From Vanilla planifolia (Eukaryota > Streptophyta > Magnoliopsida > Asparagales > Orchidaceae), in NCBI GenBank assembly GCA_023846275.1, contig JAIUJO010000497.1, forward strand, positions 415,501 through 479,500: a stretch of DNA of 64,000 bases, written 5' to 3'. This document shows, piece after piece, positions 13,630 to 26,299 of the stretch. Below the pieces are notes generated by a model that saw only the letters and a list, made by a program, of their open reading frames with translations, was not told where the DNA came from and made no database searches. A program made the position numbers and the translations under genes. Numbering within the stretch: the first letter of the stretch is position 1; each line of letters starts with the position of its first letter.

Positions 13630-15864
13630 AGAGCAGAGCAAAGTGATGTAGAGCCATGCAGAGCATAGTAGAGCTGAGCTGAGTAGAGCAAAGCAAGGTA
13701 GAGAAGAAAATAGTAGAGTAGAGAATAGTATAACAAAATAGAGAAAAGAAAAGCATTGTAAAGTACAGCAGAGCAGAGCAGAGTACAGCTAAGTTAGGCT
13801 ATGTTAAAGTAGATTAAAGTAAAGCATAATAGAGTAAAATAGAGTAGAGTATAGCGGAGTAGAGTAGAGTAAAGCTAGGTTAGGTTAGGCTAGGCTTGGC
13901 TAGAGTATAATAGAGTAGAGTAGAATAGAGTAGAGAAGAATAAAGTAGAGTGGAGCGGAGTAGAGTAGAGCAAAGTAGAGTAGAGTAGCATAGAGCAGAG
14001 CAGAGTAGAGGAGATAAGACTAGAGCTGGGTTAGGCTAGGCTAGGCTAGAGAGTAGAATAGAATAGAGTAGAGTAGAGTAGAGTAGAGCTAGATTCGATT
14101 AGGCTAGGCTAAGGTAAGTTAGAGCAGAGCAGAGTGGAGTAGAGAAGAGTAGAGTAGAATAGTGTATTACAGAGTAGAGAAGAGTCGAGCAGAGTAGAGT
14201 AGAGCAGAGCAGAGTAGAGTAGAGTAGAGTAGAGTAGCATAGAGCAGTGCAGAGTAGACAAGAGTAGTGTAGAGTAGAGCAGAGCTAAGTTAGGCTAGAG
14301 CAGAGTAAAGCTAGGTTATGCTCGTCTAGGCTAGGCTAGGTTAATGTTAGGTAGAGTAAAGTAGAGTAGAGCAGAGTGTAATATTTTAGAGGAGAGTAAA
14401 GAAGAGTAGAGTAGACTTAGGTTATACTAGGCTAGGATAGGCTAGGCAAGGGTTGGCAAGGCAAAGTTGGGCTAGAGTAGAGTAGAGTAGAGTTGAATAA
14501 AGTAGAGTAGCATAGACAAGAGTAGAATAGCAGAGCACAGTTAGTCTAAGCAAGTCTAGGATAGGCTAGGATAGAGTAGAGTAAAGAAGAACAGACTAGA
14601 GAAGAGTAGAGTTGAGTAGAGAAAAGTAGAGTAGAGAAGAGCAGAGTAGAGTATAACAGAGTATAGCATAGTAGAGAAGAGAAAAGCAGGGAAGTGCAAA
14701 GCTGAGTAGAGCAAAGGAGAGTAAAGCATAGTAGAGCTAGGTTTGTTTAAGTTATACTGGTCTAAGCTAGGCTAGGCTATGTTTGGATAGAGTAGAGTAT
14801 AGTAGATTTGAGTAGAATATAGTATAATCGAGTAGAGTAGAGTAGAGAAGAGCTAGGTTATATTAGGCTAGGTTTGGTTAGGCTAGGTTACATGAGGTTA
14901 GGCTAGGCTAAATTGGAGTAGAGTAAAGCTAGGTTAGGTTTGGCTCAGTTATGCTAGGCTAGCTAGAGTAGAGTAGAGTGGCATAGAACTGAGTAGAGTA
15001 AAGCAGAGTAGAGTAGAGTAGAATAGAGTAAAGCAGAGAAGAGTAGAGTAGAGTAGAGTAGAGTAGAGCAGAGCAAAGTTGAGTTAGGTTAGGCTAGGCT
15101 AAGCTAGGCTAAGTAAGAGTTAAGTAAAGTAGAGCCAAATAGAGTAGAGCAAAAAAAAGTAAGAGAGTAGGGTAGAGCTAGATTAGGTTAGGCTAAGCTC
15201 AATTAGAGTAGAGTAAAGTAGAGTAAAGTGGGATAGAATAAGGCTAGGTTAAGCTAGGCTAGATAGAGTACAAAGTAGAGTAAAGTAGAGCACAATAGAG
15301 GAGTGTAGAGTGGAGTAGAGTAGAGCTTGGTTATGCTAGGCTAAGCTAGGAAAAAGTATTGTAGAGTAGAGTAGAGTATAGTAGAGTTGAGTATAAAAGA
15401 GTAGAGCTAGGTTAGGCTAGATTGGTATTGGTTAGGCTAGGCTGGGGTAGGCTATGGTAGGTTACGATTGGCTAGAGTAGAGTAGAGCTTAGTTTGGCTA
15501 AGCTAGGGTAAGGTAGAGTAGAGAGAGTAGAGGAGAGTAGAGTAGAGTAGAGTAGAGTAGAGTAAAGCAGAGTATAGTAGAGTAGAGGAGAGGAGAGTAG
15601 ATTAGAGTAGAGAAGAGTAGAAATATGCCAAAGAGCAGAGCAGAGTAGAGTTTTGTTATTCTATGCTAGGCTAGGCAAGGCTAGAGTAGAGTAGAGTAGA
15701 GTGAAGTAGGGCTAAATTAGGTTAGGCTAGGCTAGACTAGAGTAGAGTAGAGTAGAGCTAGATTAGGTGAGCTAGGCTTGGTTTGGCTAGAGTATAGTAG
15801 AGTAGAGTAGAGTAGAGTATAGTAGAGCGGAGTAGAGTGGAGTGGAGTAGAGTAGAGTAAAGTA

Positions 15865-15938
15865 GAGGAGAGGGGAGCGAAGGAGTGGAGAGGAGAGTGG
15901 AGTACAGGAGAGGGGAGGAGAAGAAAGGTGAGGAGAGC
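15865..15938 (+). repeat. GGAGA (AGAGG) core block 2
   Basis: GGAGA units with GGGGAG variants sit inside a TAGAG tract of about 390 bp (15790-16185), one of the longest stretches without a TAGGC block. The core is flanked 3' by CAGAG-rich units. Confidence 0.85.
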
Positions 15939-17724
15939 AGAGGATAGCAGAGCTGAGGTTAGTGGAGCATAACAGAGCAGAGTAGAGCAGAGAAGAACAA
16001 AATAGGTTAGAGTAAAGCAAAGCAAAGCATAGTAGAGAATTGAAGATTAGAGTAGAGTAGGGCAAAGTAGAGTAGATCAGAGCAGAGTAGAGAAGAGCAT
16101 AACAGAGTAGAAGAGAGTAGAGCATAGTAGAGAAAAGTAAAGCAAAGTAGAGCAGAGCAGAGTAGAGTAGAGTAGAGTAGCAAAAAGCTAGGTTATGCTA
16201 TGCTAGGCTAGAGTAGAGTAGAGTAAAGCAGTGCTAGGCTAGGCTACTCTAGGCTAAGAAAGACAAGGCTAAGCGAGAGTAGAGTAGAGTAAAGTAAAGG
16301 AAAGTAGAGTACAGTCTAGGTTAGGTTAGGATAGGCTTGGAAAGGCTATGCTTGGCCAAAGTAGACTATATTAGAGTACAATAGAGTAGAGTGGAGTAGA
16401 GCTAGGTTAAGCTAAGCTAAGATAGAGTACAGTAGAGTAGAGTAGAGTAGAGCTGAGCTGAGGAAAACTGAGTAGAGCAAAGCAGGATAGAGCAGAGCTG
16501 AGCAGACTTAGGTTAGGCTAAGTTACGCGAGGCAAGAAATTTCTAAAGCTAAGCTATGCTAGAGTAGAGTAGAGTAGAGCTAGGTTAGGCAAAGCTAGGC
16601 TAAGCTAGGTTAGAGAAGAGTAGAGTAGAGTAGACTAAAGAAGAGTAGAGTAGAGTATAGTGGAGGAGTTAAGAGCTAGGTTAGGATAGGCTTGGCTAGG
16701 CTAGGCTAGGCTAGAGTTAAGTAGAGTAGAGTAGAGTAAATCTCTATTAGTTAAAGTTAGGCTATGTTAGGTTAGGCTAGAGTACAGTAGAGTAGAGTAG
16801 AGCAAAGTAGAGCAGAGTCACAAAGAGATAAGCAGAGCAGAGTAGAGAGGGGTAGAGTATAGCAGAGCAGAGCAGAGCAGAGTAGAGTAGAGTAAAGCAG
16901 AGCAGAGCATAGTTGCATAGAGCAGAGCAGAGTAGAGTATAGCTAGGTTAGGGTAAGCTAAGCTTGTTGGAGTAGAGAGAGTAGAGTAGAGTAGAGTAGT
17001 GTAGAGTAGAGTAGAGTAGAGTAGATTAGAGTAAAATAGAGCTGATTTATGTTAGGTTAGGCTAGGCTAGAGGAAAGTCAGGTAGAATAGAGTGGAGTCA
17101 AGTAGAGCTATGTTAAAATAAGCTAGCTATACTAAGTTAGGCTAGGGTAGGCTGGGTTGGGCTAGGCTTTGCAAAGGTAGAGTAGAGTAGAGTATAGTAT
17201 AGTAGAGTAGAGCAAAGTAGAGTAGAGTAGAGCAGAGTAGAGTAGAGCTAGGTCAGGTTAGGTTAGGCTAGGTCCAATTAGGCTAAGATAGACTAAGCTA
17301 AAGTTGAGTAGAGTAGAGTAGTGATAGGTTAGGATAGGTTAGGATGAGCTAGCATATAGTAGTATAGAGTAGAGTAGAGTAGAGTTGAGTAGAGCAGAAA
17401 AAAGAAGAGCAGAGTAGAGTGGAGCAGAGCAGAGCATAATAGAGTAGAGCAAAGTAAAGTAGGGTAGAGTAAAGTAGAGCTCGATTAGGCTAGGTTAGGT
17501 TATGCTAGGCTAAACTAGGCTTGAGTAGAGTAGAGTAGAGCGGAGTAGAGTAGAACAGAGTATAGTAGAGCAGAGCAGAGTAGAGCAGAGCTAGGTTGGG
17601 CTAGGCTAAAGTAGAGTAGAGTAAAGCTAACTTAGGCTTTTCTAGGCTAAGTTAGGTTAGAGTAGATTCATGTAGAGTAGAGTTGTGTAGAGTAGAGTGG
17701 AGTGGAGAAGAGTAGAGTAGAGTA

Positions 17725-17802
17725 GAGGAGAGGGGAGGAGAGAGGAGGAGAGGAGAGGGGAGGAGAGGAGATGAGAGAAGAGGAGAGGTGAGGAGAGGAG
17801 AG
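17725..17802 (+). repeat. GGAGA (AGAGG) core block 3
   Basis: This is the most regular GGAGA block. Positions 17760-17785 are identical, in the same orientation, to 47278-47303 (26 bp, including the odd TGAGAGAAG interruption). It lies in a TAGAG tract of about 395 bp (17660-18055), where the longest minus-strand frame of the window (122 codons, 17657-18025) is open only because the tract lacks TAGGC stops. Confidence 0.9.
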
Positions 17803-20800
17803 TAGAGTAGAGATGAACTAAGTAAAGCATAACAGAGCAGAGTGGACTAGAGCAGAGAAGTAAAGAGTAGGGTAGAGTAGAGCAAAGCAAAGCAGAGTAG
17901 AGAAGAGTAGAGTAGAGCAGAGTAGAGTAGAGCAAAATAGAGTAGACAAGAGCAAAGCAGAGAAGAGCATAAGAGAGTAGAAAAGTGCAGAGTAGAGAAG
18001 AGGAAAGTAAAGCAAAGTAGAGCAAAGTAGAGTATAGCAGAGTAGAGTAGAGAAAAACTAGGTTATTCTTGGCTAGGCTAGAGTAAAGTGGAGGAAAGTA
18101 AGGTTAGCCTATATTAGGCTAGAGTACAATAAAGTAGAGTAATGTAAAGTGGAGCAGTAATGAGTAGAGCAAAGCAGAGTAGAGAAAACCATTGTAGAGT
18201 AGAGCATAGCAAGGTAAAGCAAAGCAGACCAGAGCAGAATAGAGTATAACATAGTAAAGTAGAGTAGAGCTTGGTTAGGTTAGGCAAGGCTAGGCTAAGT
18301 TAAGGTAAAGTAGAGTAAAGTAGGGAATATTAGAGTAGAGAAGAGTAAAGTAAAGTAGAGTAGAGCTAAGTTAGGAAAGGTTAGGCTAAGCTAGGCTAAG
18401 GAAGGCTATGCTAAGCTAAGCTAGAGTAGAGTAGAGTAAAGTAATATAGAGTAGAGTTAAGCTAGGTTAGGTTAGGATAGGCTAGGTTAGGCTATGCCAG
18501 GCTAGAGTAGAGTATAATAGAGTATAGTAGAGTATTGTAGAGTACAGTTAGGTTAAGCTAAGCTAGGCTAGAGTATAGAAGAGCAGAGTAGAGTGAAGTA
18601 GTGCTGAGCAGAAAAAAAAAGAGCTGAGTAGAGCAGAACAAAGTAGCACAAAGCAAAGCTAAGTAGAGTTAGGTTAGGCTAAGCTAGGCTAGGCTTAGTT
18701 TGGCTAACCTGTGCTAGAGTAGAGTATAATAGTGTAGAGCTAGGTTAAGCTAGGCTAGGCTAAGCTAGGTTAGAGTATAATAGAGTAGATTAGAGTAGAG
18801 GAGAGTATAGTAGAGTAGAGTAGAGCAGAGGATTAATTTTGAGCTAGGTTAGGCTAGTCTATGCTTGGCTAGGCTAGGCTAGGCTAGAGACGAGATGAGT
18901 AGAGTATAGTAGAGTTAAGCTTTGTTAGGCAAGGTTAGGCTAGGCTAGGAAAGGCTAGAGTAGAGTAGAGTTGAGCAGAGCAGAAAAGAGCATAACAGAG
19001 TAGAGTAGAGAGGAGTAGAGCATGGCAAAGCAGAGTAGAGTAGAGCAAAGTAGAGTATAGTATAGCAGAGTTGAGTAGAGCAGAGCAGAGTAGAGTACAA
19101 CTAGGTTAGGCTAAGCTAGATTTTGTTAGAGTAGAGTAGAGTAGAGTATTGTAGAGTATAGTAGAGTAGAGTAGAGTAAAGTAGAGCTAATTTCGGCCAG
19201 GTTAGGCTAGGCTAGAGTGAAGTAGAGCAGAGTGGAGTCGAGTATAGCTAGGTGAGGTTAAGCTAGGCTACACTAGGTTAGGCTAGGTTGGGCTATGTTG
19301 GGCTAGGCTTTTCTAAGGTAGAGTAGAGTAGAGTAGTACAAAGAAGAGCAAGGAATAGTAGGGTAGAGTAGAGTAGAGCTAAGTTAGGCTAGGTTAGGTA
19401 AGGCTCGACTAGGCTAGGTTAGACTAAGCTAGAGTCGAGTAAAGTTGAGTAATGATAGGTTAGGATAGGTCAGGCTAGGCTAGAGTATAGTAATGTAGAG
19501 TAGAGTAGAGTAGAGCAGAGCAGAGTAGAGTGGAGCAGAGTAGAGTGGGGTAGAGTAGAGTAGAGTAGACTAGATAGAGTAGAGTAGAGCTCGATTAGGC
19601 TAGGCTAGCTTATGCAAGGCTAAAGTAGGCTAGAGTAGAGTAAAGTAGAGTAGAGTGGAGCAGTCCAGACTAGAGTAGAGTAGAGTAGAGAAGAGTAGAG
19701 CAGAGCAGAGTAGAGTCATAGCAAAGTAGAGTAGAGCTAGGTTAGGCTAGGCTAGAGTAGAGTAGAGTACAGATAAGTTAGGCTATGCTAGGCTGGGTTA
19801 GGTTAGAGTAGAGTAGATTAGAGTGGAGTAGAGTAGAGCAAAGTATATTAGAGGAGAGTATAGTAGAGTAGAGTAGAGTAGTGTTGAGTAGAGTAGAGGA
19901 GAGTAGAGTAGAGTAGAGTGGAGGAGGGAATAGTAGAGTAGAGTAGAGTAGAGTATAAGAGACTAAAGTAGAGCATAATAGAGTAGAGTAGAGTAAATAG
20001 AGCATGGTTAGGTTAGGCTAGGCTAGGTTCGGCTAGGCTAGGTTAAGCAAGCCTATGCTAGGTTAAGCTAGGCTATAGTAGAGTAAAGTAGAGTAGAGTA
20101 GAGCTAGTTTAGGCTAGGCTAGAGAATAATAGAGTAAAGTAGAGTAGAGAAGTGTAGAGAAGAGTAGAGAAGAGTAGAGTAAAGTAGAGTAGAGTAGAGT
20201 AGATCAGAGTAGAGTAGAGCTAGGTTAGGCTAAGCTAAGCTATGCTAAACTAGGCTGTCTAGAGTAGAGTAGAGTAGAGCAAAGTTTGGCTAAGCTAGGC
20301 TAAGTTAGAGTAGTGTATAGTAGAATAGAGTATACAAGAGTATATTAGAGTAGAGTAGAGTAGAGTAAGGTAGAGCAAGGTTGGCCAAGGCTAAAGTATA
20401 GTAATTTAGTGTAGAGTGAAGTACAGTAGAGCTAGATTAAGCTAAGCTAGGCTAAGATTTGCTAAACTAGGCAAGAGATGAGTAGAGTAGAGAAGAGTAG
20501 CATGGAATAGAGTAGAGTAGAGTAGAGTATAGCAGAGTAGAGCAGAATAGAGTGGAGTAGAGCAGAGTAGAGTAGAGCCTAAAAGAGCCAGTTAGGCTAG
20601 GTTAGGCTAGGCTAGAGTAGATCAGAGTATAACAAGGTTAGGTTGGGCTAGGCTATGCTAGGTTAAGTTAGAGTGGATAAGCTAAGCTTGGCTAGAGCAG
20701 AGTAGATTAGAGTAGAGTAGAGAAGAGCAAAGCATAGTAGAGCAAAAAATAGTAGAGTAGAGTAGAGTAGAGTAGAGCAGAGTAAAGCAGAGTAGAGTAG

Positions 20801-22910
20801 AGCTAGGTTATGCTAAGTTAGGCTAAGCAAGGCTAGCCTAAGCTAAGTTAGGCTATGTTAGAGTAGAGTAGAGAAGAGAAGATTAAAGTGGAGTAGAGTA
20901 GAGTAGAGTAGAGTGAAGAGTAAAGTAGAGTAAAAAAGAGTAAAGTTGAGAAGAGCAGAGCAGAGCAGAGCAGAATAGAGTAGAGTAGAGTAGAGTAGAG
21001 TAGAGTAGAGCAAAGCATAGTAGTACAGAGCAGAGTAGAGCTAGGTTAGGCTAAGCAAGGCTAGCTTAAGCAAAGTTTGAGTAGAGCAGAGTATAATAGA
21101 GTAGAGTAGATTAGTGTAGAGAAGAGTGAAGTATAGTAGAGTTTTGTAAGGTAGAGTAGAGTAAAATAGAGTAGAGTAGAGTAGATTAGAGTTTTTTAGA
21201 GTAGAGTGGAGTCGAACAGAGTAGAGTAGAGTAGAGTGGAGTAGGGTAGAGTAATGTAGATAAGAGTAGAGTTAGATTAGACTAGGCTAGGCTTGTAAGA
21301 GTGGAGTATAATAGAGTAAAGTAGAGTAGAGTAGAGCTAGGTTATGTTAGGCTAAGTTGGGCTAGGCTAGCCTACAACAGAGTAGAGTAGAATAAAGTAT
21401 TATGGAGTAGAGAAGAGTAAAGCATAGTTGAGCTGAGTTGTGTAGAGCAAAGTGAAGTGAAGCAGAGTAGAGTAAAGCAAAGTAAAGCAAAGTAGAGCAG
21501 AGTAGAGTGGAGCAATTCTAGGTTATACAAGGCTAGGCTAAGCTAGAATAGAGTAGAGTAGAGTAAAGCACAGTAGAGTAGAGCAAGGTTAGGTTAGACT
21601 AGGCTAGGTTAGGTTAGACTAGGCTAGGCTAAGTTAGAGTTGACTAAAGTAGAGTAGATTAGAATAGAGTAGAGCAAGGTTAGGCTAGGCTAGACTAAGG
21701 TACGTCAGGCTATGTTAGAGTAAAGTAGAGTAGAGTAAAGCTAGGTTAGGCAAGGGTAGGCTAGAGTGTAGTAGAGTAGAGTAGAGTAGAGAAGAGTAGA
21801 GTAGAGCAGAGTTGAGAAGAGTAGCACAGAGCAATGTAGAGTAGAGCTAGGTTAGGCTAGGCTAAGCTATGCTAAACAAGGCTAAACTAGAGTAGAGTAG
21901 AGTAGGGTAGAGTAGAGTAGAATAAAGCAAGGTTAAGCTAAGTTAGACTATAGTATAGTAGAGTATAATAGAGTAGAGTAGAGTATATTAGAGTTGAGTA
22001 AAGTAGAGTAGATCTAGGTTAGGCTAGGCTTAGCTAGCCATGGCTAGGCTAGTGTAGGCTAGGCTAGGCTATGCTAGAGTATTGTGAAGTATAGTAGGGT
22101 AGAGTAGAATAAAGTAGAGCTAGGTGGGCTAGTCTGGGCTAGGTTAGGCTAAACAAGGCTAGAGTAAAGTAGAGTAGAGAAGAGTAAAGAAGAGCAAAGA
22201 AGATGAGTAGAGTAGAGAATAATAGAGTAGAGTAGAGCGAGCTATGTTAGGCTTCGTAAGGCTAGGCTAGAGTAAAGTAGAGTCAAGCAAGGTTAGGTTA
22301 GTTTAGGTGAAGTTGGAGTGGCTAGGCTAGGCTAGGCTACAGTAGTGTAAAGTCGAATAGAGTAGAGCAATGCTGTGTAGATTATAGTAAAGCAGAGCTG
22401 AGTAGAGGAGAGGAGAGTAGAAAAAAGTAATGTAGAAAAGACTAGAGTAGAGCAAAGAAAAGTAGAGCTAGGTTAGGCTAAGCTAGGCTAAGCAAAGCTA
22501 GGCTAGGCTAGGTTAGGCTATGTTAGAGTAGAGTAGGGTAGACTAAAGTATGGCAGAATAAAGTTGAGTTGAGTAGAGTAGAGCATAATAAAATAGAGCA
22601 GAGCTAAGAAGAGTAGAGCAGAGCTGAGCTGAGCTAAGCTTGAGCATATGGAGTAAAGAAGTTTGTAGTATTGATAAGTAGAGCAGAGTAAAGTAGAATA
22701 GAGTAGATTACAGTAAAGTAGAGTAGAGTAGAGTAGAGCAAAGTAGAGCAGAGCAAACCAAAGTAGAGTAGAGCTTGGTTAAGCTAGGCTAGGCAAGGTT
22801 AGGCTAGGTAAGGGTAGAAAAGAGTAAACCCAGGTTAAGTTAAGTTAGGTTAGGCTAGAGTAGAGCAGAGTAAACTACAATAAAGTAGAGCAATGTGGAG
22901 TAGAGCAAAG

Positions 22911-22978
22911 TAGAGCTAGGTTAGGTTAGGCTTGGCTAGGCTAGGCTAGGCTAAGCTTGAGTAGACTAGAGTATAGTA
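22911..22978 (+). repeat. Representative module: TAGAG-to-TAGGC junction and return
   Basis: This is a clean example of the unit that recurs hundreds of times. TAGAG units end in GAGC, followed by TAGGT, then several TAGGC units with one-base variants (TTGGC, TAAGC), then a return to TAGA-type units. Registering every unit on its TAG shows one extra C at the entry junction and none at the exit. The first unit of the second block is usually TAGGT, while later units are TAGGC. This fixed polarity identifies the module as the thing that was amplified, not the free pentamers. Confidence 0.9.
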
Positions 22979-25540
22979 AGTAGAGTAGGGCTAGGTTTGG
23001 CTAGGTTAAGTTGGGTTTTGTTAGAGTAGAGTGAGTAGAGTATAATAGTAGAGTAGAGTAGAGTAGATTAGAGTAGTGTAGAGTATTGTAGAGTAGAGTA
23101 GAGTAGCATAAAGCTAATTTAGGCTTAGTTAGGCTAGGCTAGAGTACAGTAAAGTAGAGCAGAGTAGAGTAGAGTAGAGCTAGGTTAGGATAAGCTAGGC
23201 TATGATAGGTTAGGCTAGGCTATGCTAGGTTGGGCTAGGCTTTGCAATGGAAGAGTAGAGTAGAATAGAGCAGAGTAGAGAAGAGTAGAGCAAAGTAGAG
23301 TTGAGTAGAGTTGAGCTAGGTTGGGCTAGGCTAGGTTAGACTAAGCTAGAGTCGAGTAGAGTAGAATAGTAATAGGTTAGGATAGGTTTGGCTAGGCTAG
23401 AATATAATTGTGTAGAGTAGAGTAGAGTACAGTAGAGCAAAACTAAGTAGAGTAGAGTAGAGCTAAGTGGAGTAGAGCAGTGTAGGGTAGAGTAGAGCAG
23501 AGTAGAGTAGAGTATAGTATTGCTCGGTTAGGCCAGTCCAACTTATGCTAGGCTTAACGAGCTTAGAGTAGAGTAGAGTAGAGTATAGTGGAGCACTGCA
23601 AAAGAGAGCAAAGCAGAGTTGAGTAGAGTAGAGCAGAGCAGACCAGAGTAAAGTAGAGCATAACAAAGTAGGGTAGAGCTAAGTTAGGTGAGGTTAGGCT
23701 AGGTTAGAGTAGAGTAGAGTACAACTAAGTTAGACTATGCTAGGCTAAGTTATGTTAGAGTAGAGTAGAATAGAGGAGAGTAGAGTACAACAGAGTAGAG
23801 TAGAGTAGAGTAGAGTAGAAGAGAGTAGAGTAGAGCATAGTAGAGTAGAGTAATATTGAGTAGAGTAGAGTAGAGTATAGTAGAGGAGAGTAGAGTAGAG
23901 CAGAGTAGAGCAGAATAAAGTAGAGTAGAGTAGAGTAGAGTAGATAGAGCTTGGTTAGGTTAGGCTAGGTTAGGTGAGGCTAGGCTAGGTTAAGCTAGGC
24001 TAAGCTAGGTTAAGCTACACTAGAGTAGAGTCGAGTAGAGTTGAGTATAGTAAGGTTAGGCTTGTTTAGGCTAGGGTAGGCTAGGCTAGGCTTTGCTAGA
24101 GTAGAGTAGAGTAGAGTAGAGCTAAGTTAGGCTAGGCTAGGTATGTGTATAGCAGAGTAAAGTAGAGTAGAGTAGAGAACAACTGAGAAGTGTAGAGCAG
24201 ATTAGAGCAGAGCAGAGCAAAGTAGAGCTTAGTTAGACAAAGCTACGTTAGGTAAAACTAGGCTAGGCTAGATTAGAGTAGAGTAGAGTAGATCAATGTT
24301 ATGTTAGGTTAGGCTAGGTAGTTAGAATAGAGTATAGTAGAGCAGAGTATAGAAGAGTAGATTAGAGTATAGTAGAGTAGAGTAAAGTAAAGTAGAACAA
24401 GGTTGGGCAAGGTTAAAGTATAGTAACGTAGTGTAGAGTAGAGTATAGTAGAGCTAGATTAGGCTAGGTTAGGCTAAGATTTTCTAAACTAAGCTAGAGT
24501 ATAGTAGAGTAGAGAATAGTAGAGTAGAGCAGAGAAGAGTAGAGATTAGTAGAGTAGAGCAGAGTAGAGTGGAGTAGTGCAGAGGAGAGTAGAGATAATA
24601 GAGGCAGGTTAGGCTAGGCTAGGCTAAAGCAAAGTAGAGTATAATAAGGTTATGTTGGGCCAAGCTAGGCTAGGTTAAGTTAGAGTGCATAAGCTAGGAT
24701 AGGCAAGAGTAGAGTAGAGTAGAGTAGAGCAGAGCATAGTAGAGTAGAGTAGAGTAGAGCAAAGAAGAGTAGAGAAGAGTAGAGCATAATAGAGCAAAAA
24801 AAGAGTAGAGTAGAGCAGAGCAAGGTAGAGCAGAATAGAGCTAGGTTATGGAAAGCTACGCTAAGCAAGGCAAGGTTGGATAAGTTAGGCTAGGCTAGAG
24901 TAGAGTTTAGTAGAGTAGAGTAGAGAAGAGAAGAGTAAAGTAGGTTAGAGTAGAGTGGAGTGGAGAAGAGTAAAGTAGAGTAAAAAGAGTAAAGTTGAGA
25001 TAAGCAGAGTAGAGTAGAGCAAAGTAGAGTAGAGTGGAGTGAAGTAGAGCAAAGCAGAGCATAGCAAAGCAGAGTAGTACAGAGCAGAGTAGAGCTAGTT
25101 TAGGCTTTGCTAGGTTAGCCTAGTCTAAGTTAGAGTAGAGTATAGTAGTGTAGAGTAGAGTATAAAAGAGTAGATAAGATTAGAGTAGAGTGGAGTAGAG
25201 TAGAGTATTATAGAGTAGAGTAGAGTAGAGTAAAGTATTGTAAAGTAGACTAAAGTGCAGTAGTGTAGAGTAGAGTAGAGTATAGTAGAGTAAAGTAGGG
25301 TAGAGTAAAGTATTGTAAAGTAGACTAAAGTAGTGTGGAGTAGAATAGAGTAGAGTAGATTAGAGTTGAGCAGAGTAGAGTAGAGTTGATTAGATTAGAG
25401 TAGAGTAGTGTAGTGTATAGTAGAGTAGAGTTAGGTTATGCTAGGCTAGGCTAGTAAGAATGGAGTATAATAGAGTAGAATAGTGTTAGGTTAAGTTAGG
25501 CTAGGTTTGGCTAGGCTAGGCTAAAGCAGAGTAGAGTAGA

Positions 25541-25588
25541 ATAGAGCATTATGGGGTATAATAGAGCATTATGGGGTATAATAGAGCA
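25541..25588 (+). repeat. Exact 20-bp local tandem duplication
   Basis: Positions 25541-25560 and 25561-25580 are identical (ATAGAGCATTATGGGGTATA), followed by a partial third copy of about 8 bp. The unit is four pentamers long. Perfect identity against a degenerate background marks a recent slippage or short unequal exchange. The matching place in the other copy of the large repeat (about 21396) has only one CATTATGG-like unit. Confidence 0.9.
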
Positions 25589-26299
25589 GAGCAGAGTTGA
25601 GTTGAGCTAAGTAACATAGAGAAGGGTAAAGTGAAGCAAAGCAGAGTAGATGAAAGTAGAGCAAAGTAGAGTAGAGCAGATAAGAGCTAAGCTCGGTTAT
25701 CATAGGCTAGGCTATGCTTAAATAGAATAGATTAGAGTAAAGCAGAGTAAAGTAGAGCTAGGTTAGGTTAGGCTAGGCCAGGCTAGGTTAGAGTAGACTA
25801 GAGTAGAGTAGAGTTGATTAGAGTAGAGTAGAGCAAGGTTAGGCTAGGCTAGGGTAAGGTACATTAGGCTATGTTAAAGCAGAGTAGAGTAGAGTTGAGC
25901 TAAGTCAGGTAAAGCTAGGCTAGAGTATAATAGAGCAAAGTAGAGTGGAGTAGAGAAGATTAGAATAGAGTAGAGCTGAGAAGAGTAGCACACAACGGAG
26001 CAGAGTAGAGCTAGGTTAGGCAAGGCCAAGCCATGCTAAACAAGGCTAAACTAGAGTAGAGTAGAGTGGGGCAAAGTAAAGTAGAGTAGAGCAAGGTTAG
26101 GTTAAGCTAAGTTAGGCTAAGTTATAGTACAGTAGAGTAGAGCAGAGTATATTAAAGTAGAGTAGAGTAAAGTAGAGTAGATCTAGGTTAGGCTAAGCTT
26201 AGGTAAGCATGGTTAGGATAGAGCTAGGCTAAGGTATAGTAAAGTAGTGTAGAGTAGAGTAGAGTAGAATAGTGTAGAGCTAAGTAGGCTAGTTTAGGC

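Larger units (their letters stand above)
13440..16940. repeat. Array segment with two GGAGA-core long tracts
   Basis: No gene is seen. Two of the longest TAGAG tracts of the window sit here, at about 13455-13780 and 15790-16185, each with a GGAGA-rich core, separated by ordinary alternating modules. The spacing of the two cores is about 2.3 kb, and the next core lies 1.9 kb further on in the neighbouring higher-order repeat. This suggests that the same large unit extends, in more diverged form, into this segment. Confidence 0.75.

Noticed and set aside
16231-16250. Inverted units (CTACTCT at about 16236, CTCTACT at about 49590 and 63735, ACTCTAG at 10977 and 11355) as signs of array inversion
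   Set aside because: Each is a single unit or less, in otherwise normal orientation, and can arise by one or two base changes in TAGGC or TAGAG. No longer inverted stretch was found.
17657-18025. Minus-strand frame of 122 codons, and about 40 similar frames of 60-112 codons
   Set aside because: All are Leu/Tyr/Ser/Thr repeats dictated by CTCTA pentamers. Overlapping frames in the same tract read alike, the ends coincide with TAGGC blocks, and there is no domain, promoter or splice evidence.
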